DNA of 64,000 nt from Branchinecta lynchi (Eukaryota; Arthropoda; Branchiopoda; Anostraca; Branchinectidae), in NCBI GenBank assembly GCA_023053575.1, contig JAKZAP010000016.1:17998030-18062029 (forward strand), given 5' to 3'. The translations under genes were made by a program, and so were the position numbers. Below the pieces are notes generated by a model, which had not been told where the DNA came from, did not search any database, and saw nothing but the letters and a program-made list of their open reading frames with translations. Below, piece by piece: positions 22,816-32,982 of this stretch (within the stretch, counting starts at the first letter, position 1; each line of letters opens with the position of its first letter).

Positions 22816-23428
22816 TAAGGATTGAATGTTGACTAGCGTTAGGACTTGGCAGATAAAATGTACAATTCTCTTCATAACAGTCATTCCTATTGACCGGTTC
22901 TGGTTCCTTCCCCACACCAATTAAATCCTTTAATGTGGCAAAAGTTTGCTTTTTGCTCTAAAAGACATTAGGCTACTTATTTGTTAACTTCTTAACGTTA
23001 ATTATTCAATAACCACGTGACCCCGATAATGATGCCCAAGCACCTTTATAAACAAAACACGTCCGGTTCTATTTTTGACACGTAAGTGTCATAACACCCA
23101 TCACACACATATGGCGTTTATCTTGATGATGCTTGACATTATTGAGACAACCAAGACGTGGAAAGTGTTAAAACAAAAGTTAAACATGAAACGTAGTAGA
23201 AACAAACACATAGTTCTTCCCCTTTTTAAAATTTGCTCTCGTCATTGTTGTTTCTGTTTTTTTGTAGTCTATTATTTTAGATTTAACGCTACCTATCTAA
23301 TCGTTTATATCTCATAATTTTTGAGCAATAAAAGTCCTTTCTTTTTTAAATATTCCTCATTCTTTCCAGATATTTATTCAGCCCTAGGTGACAGTGAATC
23401 ATATTTGACTGCAGTGGTCGCATGTCAT

Positions 23429-23551
23429 GCGACACACAAAAGTCATAATTTTTATAGGCTTTTCCCTCTGATCCATGTCATTTTTGTACTTTTTTGTCCG
23501 ACCCGCAGGCAACCCCCCCCCCCCCGAAATAAATTCCTGGATACGGGCCTG
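23429..23551 (+). mobile_element. hAT-like MITE, family A copy 4, left end missing
   Basis: Only the right two thirds are present, from the CATACAAAAA-like region to CCTGGATACGGGCCTG. The left terminal repeat and G-run are gone, and no target duplication can be assigned. Confidence 0.7.
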
Positions 23552-23964
23552 CTAGGCATGCTTGTGAATGGGGCTCAAAAAGAGTTGGATGGAAATCCTC
23601 CCATCCACGTTGCTAGTTCCAACCAGGGGGACGTTTTCGCGTGGATGGCTGTAGAGCTGAACCGGTGATCCCGTTCACGCGAAAATGAGAAAACCGATCG
23701 GGCGTTGAACGGCTGAGGAAGATGGTTCCGTCCACGTGAGAATGCCCATTCAGCTGGATGGGCATGTGGGGAGGTCCACACAAATCCCCCTTCACCGCAA
23801 TGATGCGCTCGGAACGGTGTTGAACGGGAGGTGTCCTTCGAGCTGGATGGCCCGCGTAAAGATCGACAGCATCCACACGAAATTGTCCGTCGAGCTCGAC
23901 GGGACCAGAGCCATCCAAGCGAAAACGTCCCAAGGGCTCGATACAGCCGGTGGGTCGTCTAGTC

Positions 23965-24357
23965 CAGTGGTTCCCAACCGGTGGTACCCGTTCTCAAAGG
24001 GGTGCGCGAGACCCTTGCAAGGGGTACGCGAAGGTACCAAAATCTGTTTAATCTGTATTTTCAAATAGAACTTATTACTAGATCTAAAATCCATTTAGTG
24101 GAAACGTGATGTCAAGCTCGGGTAAAAATGTGATGACTGTAAAAAAGTTGCCCTTTATGACATCGAGCCGAGATTTGACAACATTTTTTTTACAACGCAG
24201 CCTCAAATGTCTCATTGATTTTGTATATATTTTTACACGTGTATGCCTTTTCATTTATGACATAAATATCGCCTTTTTCACGTTCTGAAAATGGGGGTAC
24301 ACAACCTTTTCGAACCTTGTTAGGGGTCCGCGGTACGGAAAAGGTTGGGAACTACTG
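23965..24357 (+). mobile_element. hAT-like MITE, CAGTGGTTCCCAACC family copy 1
   Basis: This 393-bp element has ends CAGTGGTTCCCAACC and an inverse with one mismatch. The 8-bp flanks GTCTAGTC (23957-23964) and GCCAAGTC (24358-24365) agree at 6 of 8 positions. The sub-terminal GGGGTACGCGAAGGTACC region matches copy 2 in inverse. Terminal sequences of this kind are common in animal hAT elements. Confidence 0.82.
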
Positions 24358-24667
24358 GCCAAGTCGAACGGTTTTGAATCACCTGACTGGATGATCTTAA
24401 ATAGATCCTAGCGACAAAATGAGACAACAAAAAACAATTAGCTGGTAATTTCCGCAGCATCTCTTGTTTTCAATAACGTTTTTAAACCCTTTATTCTTAA
24501 AAATCTCCCATCAAGAAAGAAAGGTGTGTCCACTAAGCTCAATGAAAGTATTCAAACGGGTGCAAAGAGGCGAGGAGTGTCTCTATTTCGACGTCTTTTT
24601 CATTTTTAGGCTACACCTTTCAGAAGCGTTATTAGTGATTAGAACTACCCAAGCTGATTGCCATGAT

Positions 24668-24762
24668 TGATGGGGGGCGCTAAACGGATACGTCAGCTGA
24701 TGTTTATTCAACCGATATTTCTGCCCTTGTTGTCAAGTGTCCTCGTCAGCCTGTAGGAAAGT
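24668..24762 (-). ncRNA. hammerhead-like repeat, diverged
   Basis: On the minus strand: CTGACGA (24743-24749), a weaker hairpin, GAAA (24718-24721), then TATCGGTTGAATAAACATC and CAGCTGACGTATCCG. Confidence 0.4.
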
Positions 24763-24815
24763 GAACCTGCGTCAAAATAGATCAGTTTTTAGCAACCATA
24801 AATATCCAATGTTAG

Positions 24816-24988
24816 AAAGGCCTTATCCAGAGGGGGGGTAGGGGGTTGACCCCCCCCCCCTGAAGCATACAAAAATAATGATTTCTATAGTCTTTTCCCT
24901 CTGATCTATGTGTTTTTTGTACTTTTTGTCCGACCAGTAGGCAATACCCCCCCCCCCCCCCCGAGATAAATTACTGGATACGGGCCTG
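24816..24988 (+). mobile_element. hAT-like MITE, family A copy 5
   Basis: This 173-bp copy has near-perfect 8-bp flanks, AATGTTAG (24808-24815) and GATGTTAG (24989-24996), 7 of 8 identical. The core matches copies 2 and 3, with C-runs on both sides. Confidence 0.82.
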
Positions 24989-24996
24989 GATGTTAG

Positions 24997-27696
24997 GTAG
25001 TTACTTCTTGTCTGAGACTCATTTATTATTTAAGAAAAAACTAAAAAATAATTTGTGGGCCATTAAGTTAGTGGTTTAAAATTTGAAGACGAAGGAGGAA
25101 GGGGGAGGGAGCTTTTGATTTGGGAAAAACTCGGTTATAGGTGTTTAAGCGAAAAAAGCTGATGTGAAAATGAGTTGAAGTAAGTTTTTGATTTATGTAT
25201 AAAAAAATGTTTGCTTAGAAATAGTTTTGGTAATGTTCTCCGTCCTGCACAGGTGAGTTCTTGCCACAAATTACTGGTATATGAATAGGTTGAATGTTGG
25301 TTATGTTGAAGAATAAACAATTGAAAATGAACTGAATTCGGTTGAGTAAGGAATTGCTGAAGGTGATGGGATTAGGCCGAGATTTCATTTTTTTAAAGCT
25401 GTCAAGGAAAGGCAACTAAGTAAGTAAGTAATTTATTTGTAACCCGCCATTTCGAAAAAGCGGAGTAAATGAGAGAAAATAAATAAAAGACATAAAGACA
25501 CAGAAGGATACACTAATGTTCAATCTTCGGCCAGGAAGCAGTGGAGAAGGCCGTGCGCTGGTTGGGCTCGGTGACTGTGAGAAACTAAAGTATGACTAAC
25601 TTACTATGGACCCTGGGTGTGACCAACATATACATTCTACACAAATATACTCTCGAAACCGTCCTTATTCCAGCCTATCCAAATAATTTGTTTTCCTTCT
25701 TTATTTGTTTCTTCTTTCTGTAATTACTCCATCGACCTGGGCAGCTGTGCATTATAATGGAAAAAAAAACAACAACAAGATATTAATAAGGTCCTTATAG
25801 TCCCCAGGGTGTACCTCTCAACATTATTTCACTTATTTATTTAACATTTAAGCTCGTGAACAACAGCGTGAAGTGAGAAAACAAAGAATGTGAAATGAAA
25901 TAACTACAAATAGAAAATTATAGCTTGAAATTATCGTTTCTAGTGGCTGGGAGAGTGTTAGTAAGTGCAGGGTGTATTTCATTTTGCCGAGCGAGCTAGA
26001 ACCATGATTGGGACGAACGTTTAAAATCTAAAAGGACACGTCAAGGAAATTAACTGTCGGTCAACTGATTTGCGTGTTACCTGAAAATTCTATTTGTAAA
26101 CAATAAGGAAACCCAATAAACTTTCCTGGTCAGGATACTGTGTCTAGTTACAATGTAAGACGTTCAGTTTCAAGTTCTTTTAAGTTTGCAAAAAGAAACA
26201 GGACTCTTAATTTGTAATAGTCTCAGCTGAGTATGTTGCCAACTCAATTGTCACTCATGACAAACGGGCGGAACAAAGTCTTTGCCCAACACGCTCCGTG
26301 TTTTTGTATTTCGAAAAATTACGATGGGACAAAAAAGGGACTCGCTTTATTCGTCTTTAACGAGTTTCCAAGTCCTACTTTGGAAATCGCGTGGGCTTGC
26401 GAAATAATTGAAAGTTGCCAAGCTCCACCTCTTCTGTGACAGAACTTGAATTTCCATGAAGAACAAAGTATTGCCATTCTCGAGTTACAATTATAGCCCA
26501 TTAAAAGACAAGAGATAATTTTAACAATCTCTAAACCTTGCCATTATGACACCGAAACTGTTGCCACCAAGTCATCTAGCAGACGGTCACGATACAAAGG
26601 GACCGACAGTTTGTTTTTTCAAGTTGGGCATCCTGTTCCATCGCGCCGAGGCCAGCCAATGTTTCTAACAAGCTTCTGTCGTGTTCATGGTGCTAGACAC
26701 AGGCGGCTAATTTGGCGTAAACACAATCACCGCCTGCAACCCTTTTGGAACGGAAATCCCACAAATATTCGAACTGACAACCAGCACTATTTAAACGTCC
26801 GCAGAAAATCGTTTTCCATTTGCAATGAATTCTAGTTTTAATAATGATTAGACTTTACTGAAATAGCCAAATACATTGTAGATCAGACGCCTGGAATTGC
26901 CAACAGAAATTAAGACTACCAAAATAAAAACACAAACTATTTTCTCTATTTGCTTCACTTCATTGAATATAAAACAAAAAACAACCTCGAGAATTTTACT
27001 TTTATTTGTCCTTTTTACGATACCAGAGGAAGTAGATGTATGACACAAGTCCCAAATACTCGAAAGATTAGCACTGGAACTTTAAAACACAAAGATTGTC
27101 TAAGAAATACAAGATTTTAGCACTTTTTCGTCATATTTTGTGATGAAAGTAGTGTGTGTGTATTTATCACCCATCATAGAAGAACAATGAGGAGTACATT
27201 GAAAAAAAAAGTAAATAAAGAACATTTGAGCGATCTAGACTGACTTTAACAAATTTCCAACATCGAAAGATCAGTAATGACAATAATGATTTTATTTATT
27301 AACCATCAAAGAGGTCAATGCATAGGGATTCAGTAAAAATAAAAATAGAAAAGAAGAAAAACGAAGAACAGAGGAAACAAACAATGATGCTGATCTGACA
27401 ACATTACCTAGCTATATCATTCTTTCATTGATGATTTACATTATTGTTAAGTCGTTGCACAATCTGTCAAACCACTGATAGCGGTTCAGTAATTCAGTGA
27501 TAATTATTGCTTTGTTCCAAATGATAACAATCATAACGATAAAATAAGTCTTACCAAAAAAAGTAGGTTTAACAACTAAAATAAATTAAACAACTAATAT
27601 ACTAAGAACAAAATAATCAAAATAATTAGCGAAAATATAATAAAACACGAACAGGGGAGTAAGAGGGTAGTGTGAGGAAAGTGTGTGCCATTGTTT
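24997..27696. other. mostly unique non-coding DNA
   Basis: Apart from the family B piece at 25414-25575 nothing is assigned. The 68-codon frame at 26233-26439 was examined and not accepted as a gene. Confidence 0.4.
25414..25575 (-). repeat. family B repeat, 5'-truncated
   Basis: It reads (TAAG)n, then AATTTATTTGTAACCCGCC and the GGCCAGGAAGCAGTGGAGAA region, and stops within the GGTTGGGCTC stretch. The tail end is constant, as in the other copies. Confidence 0.65.
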
Positions 27697-28605
27697 CTGG
27701 GATCCCAAAACGCAAGTGAAAGGATATCGCAAAAGTTGTCCGTCTGTTCCTCCGTCCGTCTGTCCCTCCGTCCGTCTGTCCCTCCGTCCGTCTGTCCCTC
27801 CGTCCGTCTGTCCCTCCGTCCGTCTGTCCCTCCGTCCGTCTGTCCCTCCGTCCGTCTGTCCCTCCGTCCGTCTGTCCCTCCGTCCGTCTGTCCCTCCGTC
27901 CGTCTGTCCCTCCGTCCGTCTGTCCCTCCGTCCGTCTGTCCGTCCGTCTGTCATCACAATAACTCTTGAAGGGAATAAGATGCTTTGATGAAACTTGGTG
28001 TAAGGGTTCTTTGGGGGTAACTCGAGTTTGTATATGGGCTCTGTGGCCCTACATTTAAGGGTGGGGGATGGGGTTCAAGTTAAGGGGCAACTAAGTATTT
28101 TTAAACAGCTAATGGGATAGTCGATTAAGGAGTAACAAGACATGCTGAACATGATTATGAAAATCATTTTCTCGCGGGACAAGTAGTTCGCCCGGAATCC
28201 GGCCAAAACTGGAAAGTTTGCTAAAAGTAAAAGTTTTATTTACAGTAGATTAGATATTCAATATAGGGGTAAGGACATACACTGAATTCATTTCTGAGTT
28301 GTTTTTTTTTTGCCGGACGAGCAGTTCGCCCGGAATTCGGCCATAACCGGAAATTTGGCAGAAGTAAGGCATACAGTTTCGATCAGTTTCGTCCAAATAG
28401 GTATCTATTGAGGGGATAAACACACATGCTGAATCCATATCTGAGTTGGTTTTCTCATATGATTAGCTATTTGGCCTTAATGTGTTTCTAAATTTTAGTA
28501 GTAAAAATATTCAAGGAATCTGGCGAAGACTGTATCTGGCGAAGAGAAAACCCAATTGTCTGCACCGAATATTACATTTTTGGGACTCCACCGAAACCTT
28601 TGGTC
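27697..28605 (-). repeat. family D ~0.9 kb repeat, copy 3, with 16-bp array
   Basis: Same orientation as copy 2. It starts TGGGATCCCAAAACGCAAGT, carries the 16-bp array 27739-27952, and ends at CACCGAAACCTTTGGTC. Internal units are marked by GCCGGACGAGCAGTTCGCCC and similar. Confidence 0.75.
27739..27952 (+). repeat. 16-bp tandem array CCTCCGTCCGTCTGTC
   Basis: About 13 near-perfect copies of a 16-bp higher-order unit built from tetranucleotides. The regular higher order indicates recent homogenisation compared with the irregular array at 21181. Confidence 0.92.
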
Positions 28606-29131
28606 TTTTTAATCTTAGGAAACGTCGTCTTATAGCCTCTAGTATTATAAACGCCTTGAAGAAAAGCCTGTATTGTTCAATCCGAAGAAAAGTCGGCTCC
28701 TTCTGGAATAAACATTATAGATAGCCGGATTAAAAGACGGAGCAATGGACCCAAGACTGACAGTGATGCAACTCTACAGCGGAACAGCTCTTGGATACCA
28801 GGAAAGACCCGCATCCGGTGTCCTGATTCAAATACAAGTAAGTATAGTCGAAGCAAAGATCGCACAGAACTAGAATGTCGTTTGAAATAGAAAAAGCTTT
28901 TCTGCCGACCTTCTCGAACCCTTGGAATAATTTTATCCGACGAAGAACAACAACGATAAGTTTGTTCACCCACTCCGCAAGGAATGCTTTCAGAAGGTCT
29001 ACACGATCCAATTGGATTGTGGGACATTCGATCATGGACCTTGTGGGATCTGAAGGTCAGCCAAACTTTGTTACAAATGTCTTTTTGCACTTCTTGGCAC
29101 GGTTTCTTGTCAAGTTCATTCTCCAGTTAAG

Positions 29132-29222
29132 CGGCTTGAGCCTGAAGAGGACCCTCGCCAAAAAGGGCCGAAATATAGCTCTAATAAAATTTCAGCTGAC
29201 TTATCCGTTTAGTGCTGTCAAT
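29132..29222 (+). ncRNA. hammerhead-like repeat
   Basis: CTGAAGA (29142-29148), a hairpin GGACCCT...AAGGGCC, GAAA (29170-29173), TATAGCTCTAATAAAAT, then CAGCTGACTTATCCGTTTAG. A 197-codon frame crosses it (from 28875) and is a by-product of the repeat. Confidence 0.45.
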
Positions 29223-29390
29223 TATATTACAGGCTGCACGATTTGTGACGGAGATACAATAGTAGTTAGAAACTGGAACAGGGTAGCGGATAGAGGAACG
29301 TATAATACACTGACAGAAAGGGCTACTCGATTAATGATCCCCCTTGACAAAAGTTTCACCGATGAAATTTCTTCCTCGACATCCCCTAAA

Positions 29391-29465
29391 ACTGAGGAGC
29401 ATGTGGCTCCTAACATAAAAACTGAGGAGCATGTGGCTCCTAACATGAAAAATGAGGAGCATTCC
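29391..29465 (+). repeat. 30-bp tandem repeat, 2.5 copies
   Basis: ACTGAGGAGCATGTGGCTCC and TAACATAAAA repeat with a 30-bp period at 29391, 29421 and 29451. A multiple of three, it extends a chance frame as a repeated TEEHVAPN motif. Confidence 0.85.
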
Positions 29466-29515
29466 TGACATCCCCTAAAAGTGGGGGCTGAGGACCGTAA
29501 AAATTAACATTAAAC

Positions 29516-29610
29516 CATAGCTTCATTAATTAATCTTTGGATAAATGAACAGTAAAACATAGCTTCATTAATTAATCTTTGGATAAATGAACAATAAAAC
29601 GTAGCTTAAT
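29516..29610 (+). repeat. 42-bp tandem repeat, about 2.2 copies
   Basis: CATAGCTTCATTAATTAATC then TTTGGATAAATGAACAGTAA, starting at 29516, 29558 and (partial) 29600. The first two copies are nearly identical. Confidence 0.85.
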
Positions 29611-30010
29611 CAACTAAGATAATGTAACATCGCTGTAAACAAGGGCGAATCTCAAGGGTTCTCGTTGCCATCTTAAAAAAAAATGGCCGTCCTCAAAAAG
29701 CCCTTAACCTTGTTTGGATCTTTTCACGAGGCTCCACCTTAAGGATCCTAGACTCCTAAATTCGTTTAAGAGCTATTTTTTTTTTCACGACTCTAGTATA
29801 ATATACATCCTTATGTAAGTATTTCAGTAATAGATAAGAAAATATTTAATTGCACAAAAAAGCCAAAAGGACATGGCAACAAAATAAACATAACATACAA
29901 AACATCGATCCGTATATAACCTTCTCTAAGCATAATTTTCGGTTGAAAAGCGAACCTGAGCCTCCTCACATCATCAAACTGACGTCTACCAGTCATGCTA
30001 AACATTAGTT

Positions 30011-30375
30011 GCGTTTTCGCAGATACCATGGTATCTGATACTACGGTCTAAATTCGTGTTTGCAGTTATCGTGGTATCTGATACCACGGTCAAAAGGCGT
30101 GTTTACAGTTATTGCGGTATATGTCGAGTTATCGTGTATCTTATATTCAGATACCACGGTCCGACCGTGGTATCTGAAAAGTCACCCCACTTTCATCAAA
30201 TTTTGTCAGATTGGTGAGAAAGACGTGTAGCACTTAAGCACTAACTGGATATCAGTTTTTCTGTTGGTATGACTTTTGCATAGCACCGTGTGTAAGATAC
30301 CACGATAACTGCAAAAACGACTAATTTCAGATCCAGTTACCATGGTAACAGATACCATGGTATCTGCAAAAACGC
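30011..30375. mobile_element. fold-back element with GATACCATGGTATC palindromes, copy 2
   Basis: This 365-bp element has 27-bp terminal inverted repeats differing at one base. Each contains the 18-bp perfect palindrome CAGATACCATGGTATCTG. Further GATACCACGGTC arms follow on the left. It belongs to the same family as 15450-16080. Confidence 0.78.
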
Positions 30376-31483
30376 ATCTATCCATTTCTCATCAAACACC
30401 CTCACCCATTCTCGAAACACTCGGAAACACTTCATTTCTCAGATGTCTTAATTCTTTACATTCACGTGTGAGTAGCCTACGTTTAATAGCCTACGTGTTT
30501 TAAAAATAAAGCAGATAAACAGGTGTTTCTACGTTTCACTTGTCTTTCATGATTTTTTTTTTAGTTAACCTTGTCGAACTTCCAAGTTTACGTAAATTAA
30601 ATAACATTCGTCTTTTTTCGGTTTGATGGTGACAGAGATGACATCGAACCAGCCAATACTCTTGATGACTATCTCTTCTTGAAAAAATATTACGTGATTT
30701 AGCCTTACTGCATTCACAACTAATAAAGGAACAAAACTAAACATCTACAATAAACTACAAATTACATAACTTTGTACAAACAATCTATTCAAAAGAAAAG
30801 AAAAACAAACTAAATATTACACACCGTGAGTTACATAAGAAACATAAGAAACCCACATATTTTTAAATCAATTCAGAATTGCAAATTCAAACGCTTAGTT
30901 TTCCTTATGTATTCCAACACAACATTTCTAACGTCCCTAAATTTAAAAACGAAATCAAGATTAAATAGAAAAGGGACATTGATTCTATTGAGGTGAAATA
31001 TTAAGTCTAAATGTTCACGCCGATGTAAAATCTCAGGCCTCTCCGGGTACCTAGAGGAAGAAAAGCAGAAGTGGTGTCGCATCTGCTCCCAAAGGTCGTC
31101 GTGATTGGTTGACACAGGATTTGAGTCGTTGAGTTTGAGTCGTTACGGAGACGCTTCTCCTTCTTCCTGAAGATCACTGGCGTGTTTTGGGCTTAGTCAT
31201 ATAAAGTATTGTGAATCATTCCGCGAAAAGCTTAACGAATAGTACTACATTACATATTTAGTACTTATTTTACGTTTATATTTACTACTATAATATGGTT
31301 GCACTAGATGGATAAATCAGTTTAGATTTGTTCCAGGAATAATCATACGCTATTTCTTTCCAATCCAAACTTAAATCGAAAAACCCTAGTCCGTTTTCGG
31401 TTTTATGGCGTCTGAGATGAAACCAACCATTCAATCACGATTCGTCTTGAAACGACTGTTGAAAATTATATTTCATGTGTGTT
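30376..31483. other. non-coding DNA upstream of Abd-B, nothing recognised
   Basis: AT-rich and apparently unique. Similar phrases TTTTCGGTTT(G/T)ATGG occur at about 30616 and 31394, pointing to an old, weak repeat. Confidence 0.4.
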
Positions 31484-31643
31484 CAGGGCCGTATCCAGGA
31501 GCGGTAGGGGATTCACCCTCCCCCCCCTATAAAACTCGTTTCTAATAGGCTTTAACCTCTGATCAAAGTATTTTTGTTTTACTTTTTGGTCCGAAGCGCG
31601 GGCACCCCCCCCCCCAAAAAAAAAATTGCCGGATACAGACCTG
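31484..31643 (+). mobile_element. hAT-like MITE, family A copy 6
   Basis: This is a decayed 160-bp copy with both ends (CAGGGCCGTATCCAGG and CCGGATACAGACCTG) but no matching 8-bp flanks, which suggests age. It lies about 690 bases upstream of the Abd-B start codon and bounds the repeat-free promoter region. Confidence 0.72.
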
Positions 31644-31689
31644 TAGTTTCTGTCGGGTTGATACATCAATCGAATTCAGTTCCGTCTTT

Positions 31690-32330
31690 TATCGATTTTA
31701 TCGTTATCGAGTTGCACTCCCGAGCCAGCCAATTACGAATCAAAATGGCCGTTGGACATTATATATTCCTCATATCGATAATTTCCTTCCAGTTTTCGCG
31801 TTCAAATCCAGCTCGGCGTCTTTTGGTTTCGTATTTGATCGAGATGACATCTAGCCCGCCAAGTGTGAACCATTTTGCGAAAAGTGTGTTGGAGAGCGCA
31901 GCCGTGCTTTTCGCGAAAAAGGATTCCTCTGGAGCGCCGTGTGAAAGCCGGCCAGAGTGTAGTATCGCAGGCTACGGTCGGTGCACTAGACGGAAGGCGG
32001 ACGTTTTTACGTCGGCACTTTCAACCAGTTTATAGTGCCGACAACCTCTTTTTCGCGCAAAACGATTGGTGCGTTCAACGCGGCCACTTCAGGTAGACTT
32101 GGAAAAATGTTCAGTGATAAAAATCCATTTTGTGGCAGCGTAAAAGTGAAGTTTACACCAATAAACCAGCGTATGCTCACTTTACCTGGATTTGAGTGCT
32201 CGTAAAATCTTTAACTGGTCATTTCGATTTTGTCGCAAGACGGTGAACTACTGTGCAACTTTTAAGAGACCCAAAGTGCAATTTTCTGTGATATGTGGAT
32301 TTGTGAGGGGCCCTGTGTCGCCCCGTCACT
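31690..32330 (+). promoter_or_regulatory. putative 5' UTR and promoter-proximal region of Abd-B
   Basis: This is 640 bases of relatively GC-rich, repeat-free sequence between a hAT-like element (ends 31643) and the Abd-B start codon. It contains a TATCGATA octamer (31773-31780), which matches the Drosophila DRE core-promoter element, an AAAATGGCCG (31742-31751) resembling a Pleiohomeotic/YY1 site, and a TCAGTG (32110-32115) that could be an initiator. No TATA box is evident at a convincing distance. All motif readings are inference from short matches. An open frame crosses this region (31574-32035) but resembles nothing I know. Confidence 0.35.
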
Positions 32331-32982
32331 ATGAACACTGCTGGTATCTTTGAGGACAATCCGGCCTCGGTGCCGTCACAGAGAACCTCCGGGGACAGTA
32401 CTATTTCTCCTGTGAGTACTTCTAGCCCATATTCTTCGAAAAGGACCTCAACCTATTGTCATACAAATCAGTTAGAATCGGACACGATTGATTCTGTACG
32501 CCACGCAGCCCAACCGTGGGCTTACTCGGTTGACGGTCACGTTATTTCAACTGCAGCAGCACCATTTGATTTGACTTACCACACTCACCTCAGAGACAAT
32601 ATGGCCGCGGCTGCTGCAGCTTATTATAACACGGATCGGAAGCCCTCGATTCCTTTCTGGCCTGGGGATTACAGTAAATATGTCAGTGCACCGGCCAATT
32701 CCGGTTCAGCGCCTGGAATGTTATCCGGTGGTGTGGATCATTCTGTACAGTTCGGACAGGCCTGGTGTGCATACGGCTACGGTGGCCGAGTCCCTGAACC
32801 CCACGGACACCCACACTCACACCCGCTCGGCAGTGCCCCCGCTCAAATGGGGGTTTCTGGTGGGGTCACCGGCTATCTCGACCCACAGGATGTGCGACGG
32901 GCGGACACGGGATGCTTTTCACACGACAGCTACGGGATTCGAGCCTATGCCTCAGACATGCCACCCTCATTGTATACAACAG
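32331..32982 (+). CDS. Abd-B: Abdominal-B class Hox protein, coding exon 1
   Basis: This exon encodes residues 1-217 and the first base of codon 218 of a posterior Hox transcription factor, which in arthropods specifies posterior abdominal identity. The start is the ATG at 32331: it has an A at -3 and an in-frame TGA nine codons upstream (32304-32306). Visible features are a Ser/Thr-rich N-terminus (about 13-42), a six-alanine run (92-97), an SIPFWPGDYSKY block (106-117), FGQAWCAY (141-148), a His/Pro-rich stretch (158-165) and a HDSYGIRAYASDMPPSLY end (198-215). Aromatic blocks of this kind ahead of the splice are what I expect of arthropod Abd-B N-termini, but this part diverges fast and the family call rests mainly on exon 2. 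The exon ends at CAG|GTATTT, and reading through would add only six residues before a stop. The gene is on the + strand with no other gene near. Confidence 0.9.

Noticed and set aside
26233..26490. A patch faintly like the exonuclease/endonuclease/phosphatase fold (HAPCFCISKNYDG, GLALF, then EEQSIAILEL in another frame)
   Set aside because: The match is a loose memory-based impression over two frames, without catalytic residues, splice sites or supporting neighbours. A profile search (Pfam Exo_endo_phos) would decide.
27586..27988. Frames of 94-123 codons with PSVCPSVRLSLR-like repeats
   Set aside because: They are translations of the 16-bp array in repeat D copy 3, open on both strands.
28875..29468. 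A 197-codon frame ending in repeated TEEHVAPN
   Set aside because: It runs through a hammerhead-like repeat and a 30-bp tandem repeat, with no known domain. The overlapping minus strand is also open, so this looks like chance.
31574..32035. A 153-codon frame just upstream of Abd-B
   Set aside because: It begins inside a hAT-like element, has no recognisable domain, and ends before the Abd-B start. It is more likely promoter or 5' UTR sequence.
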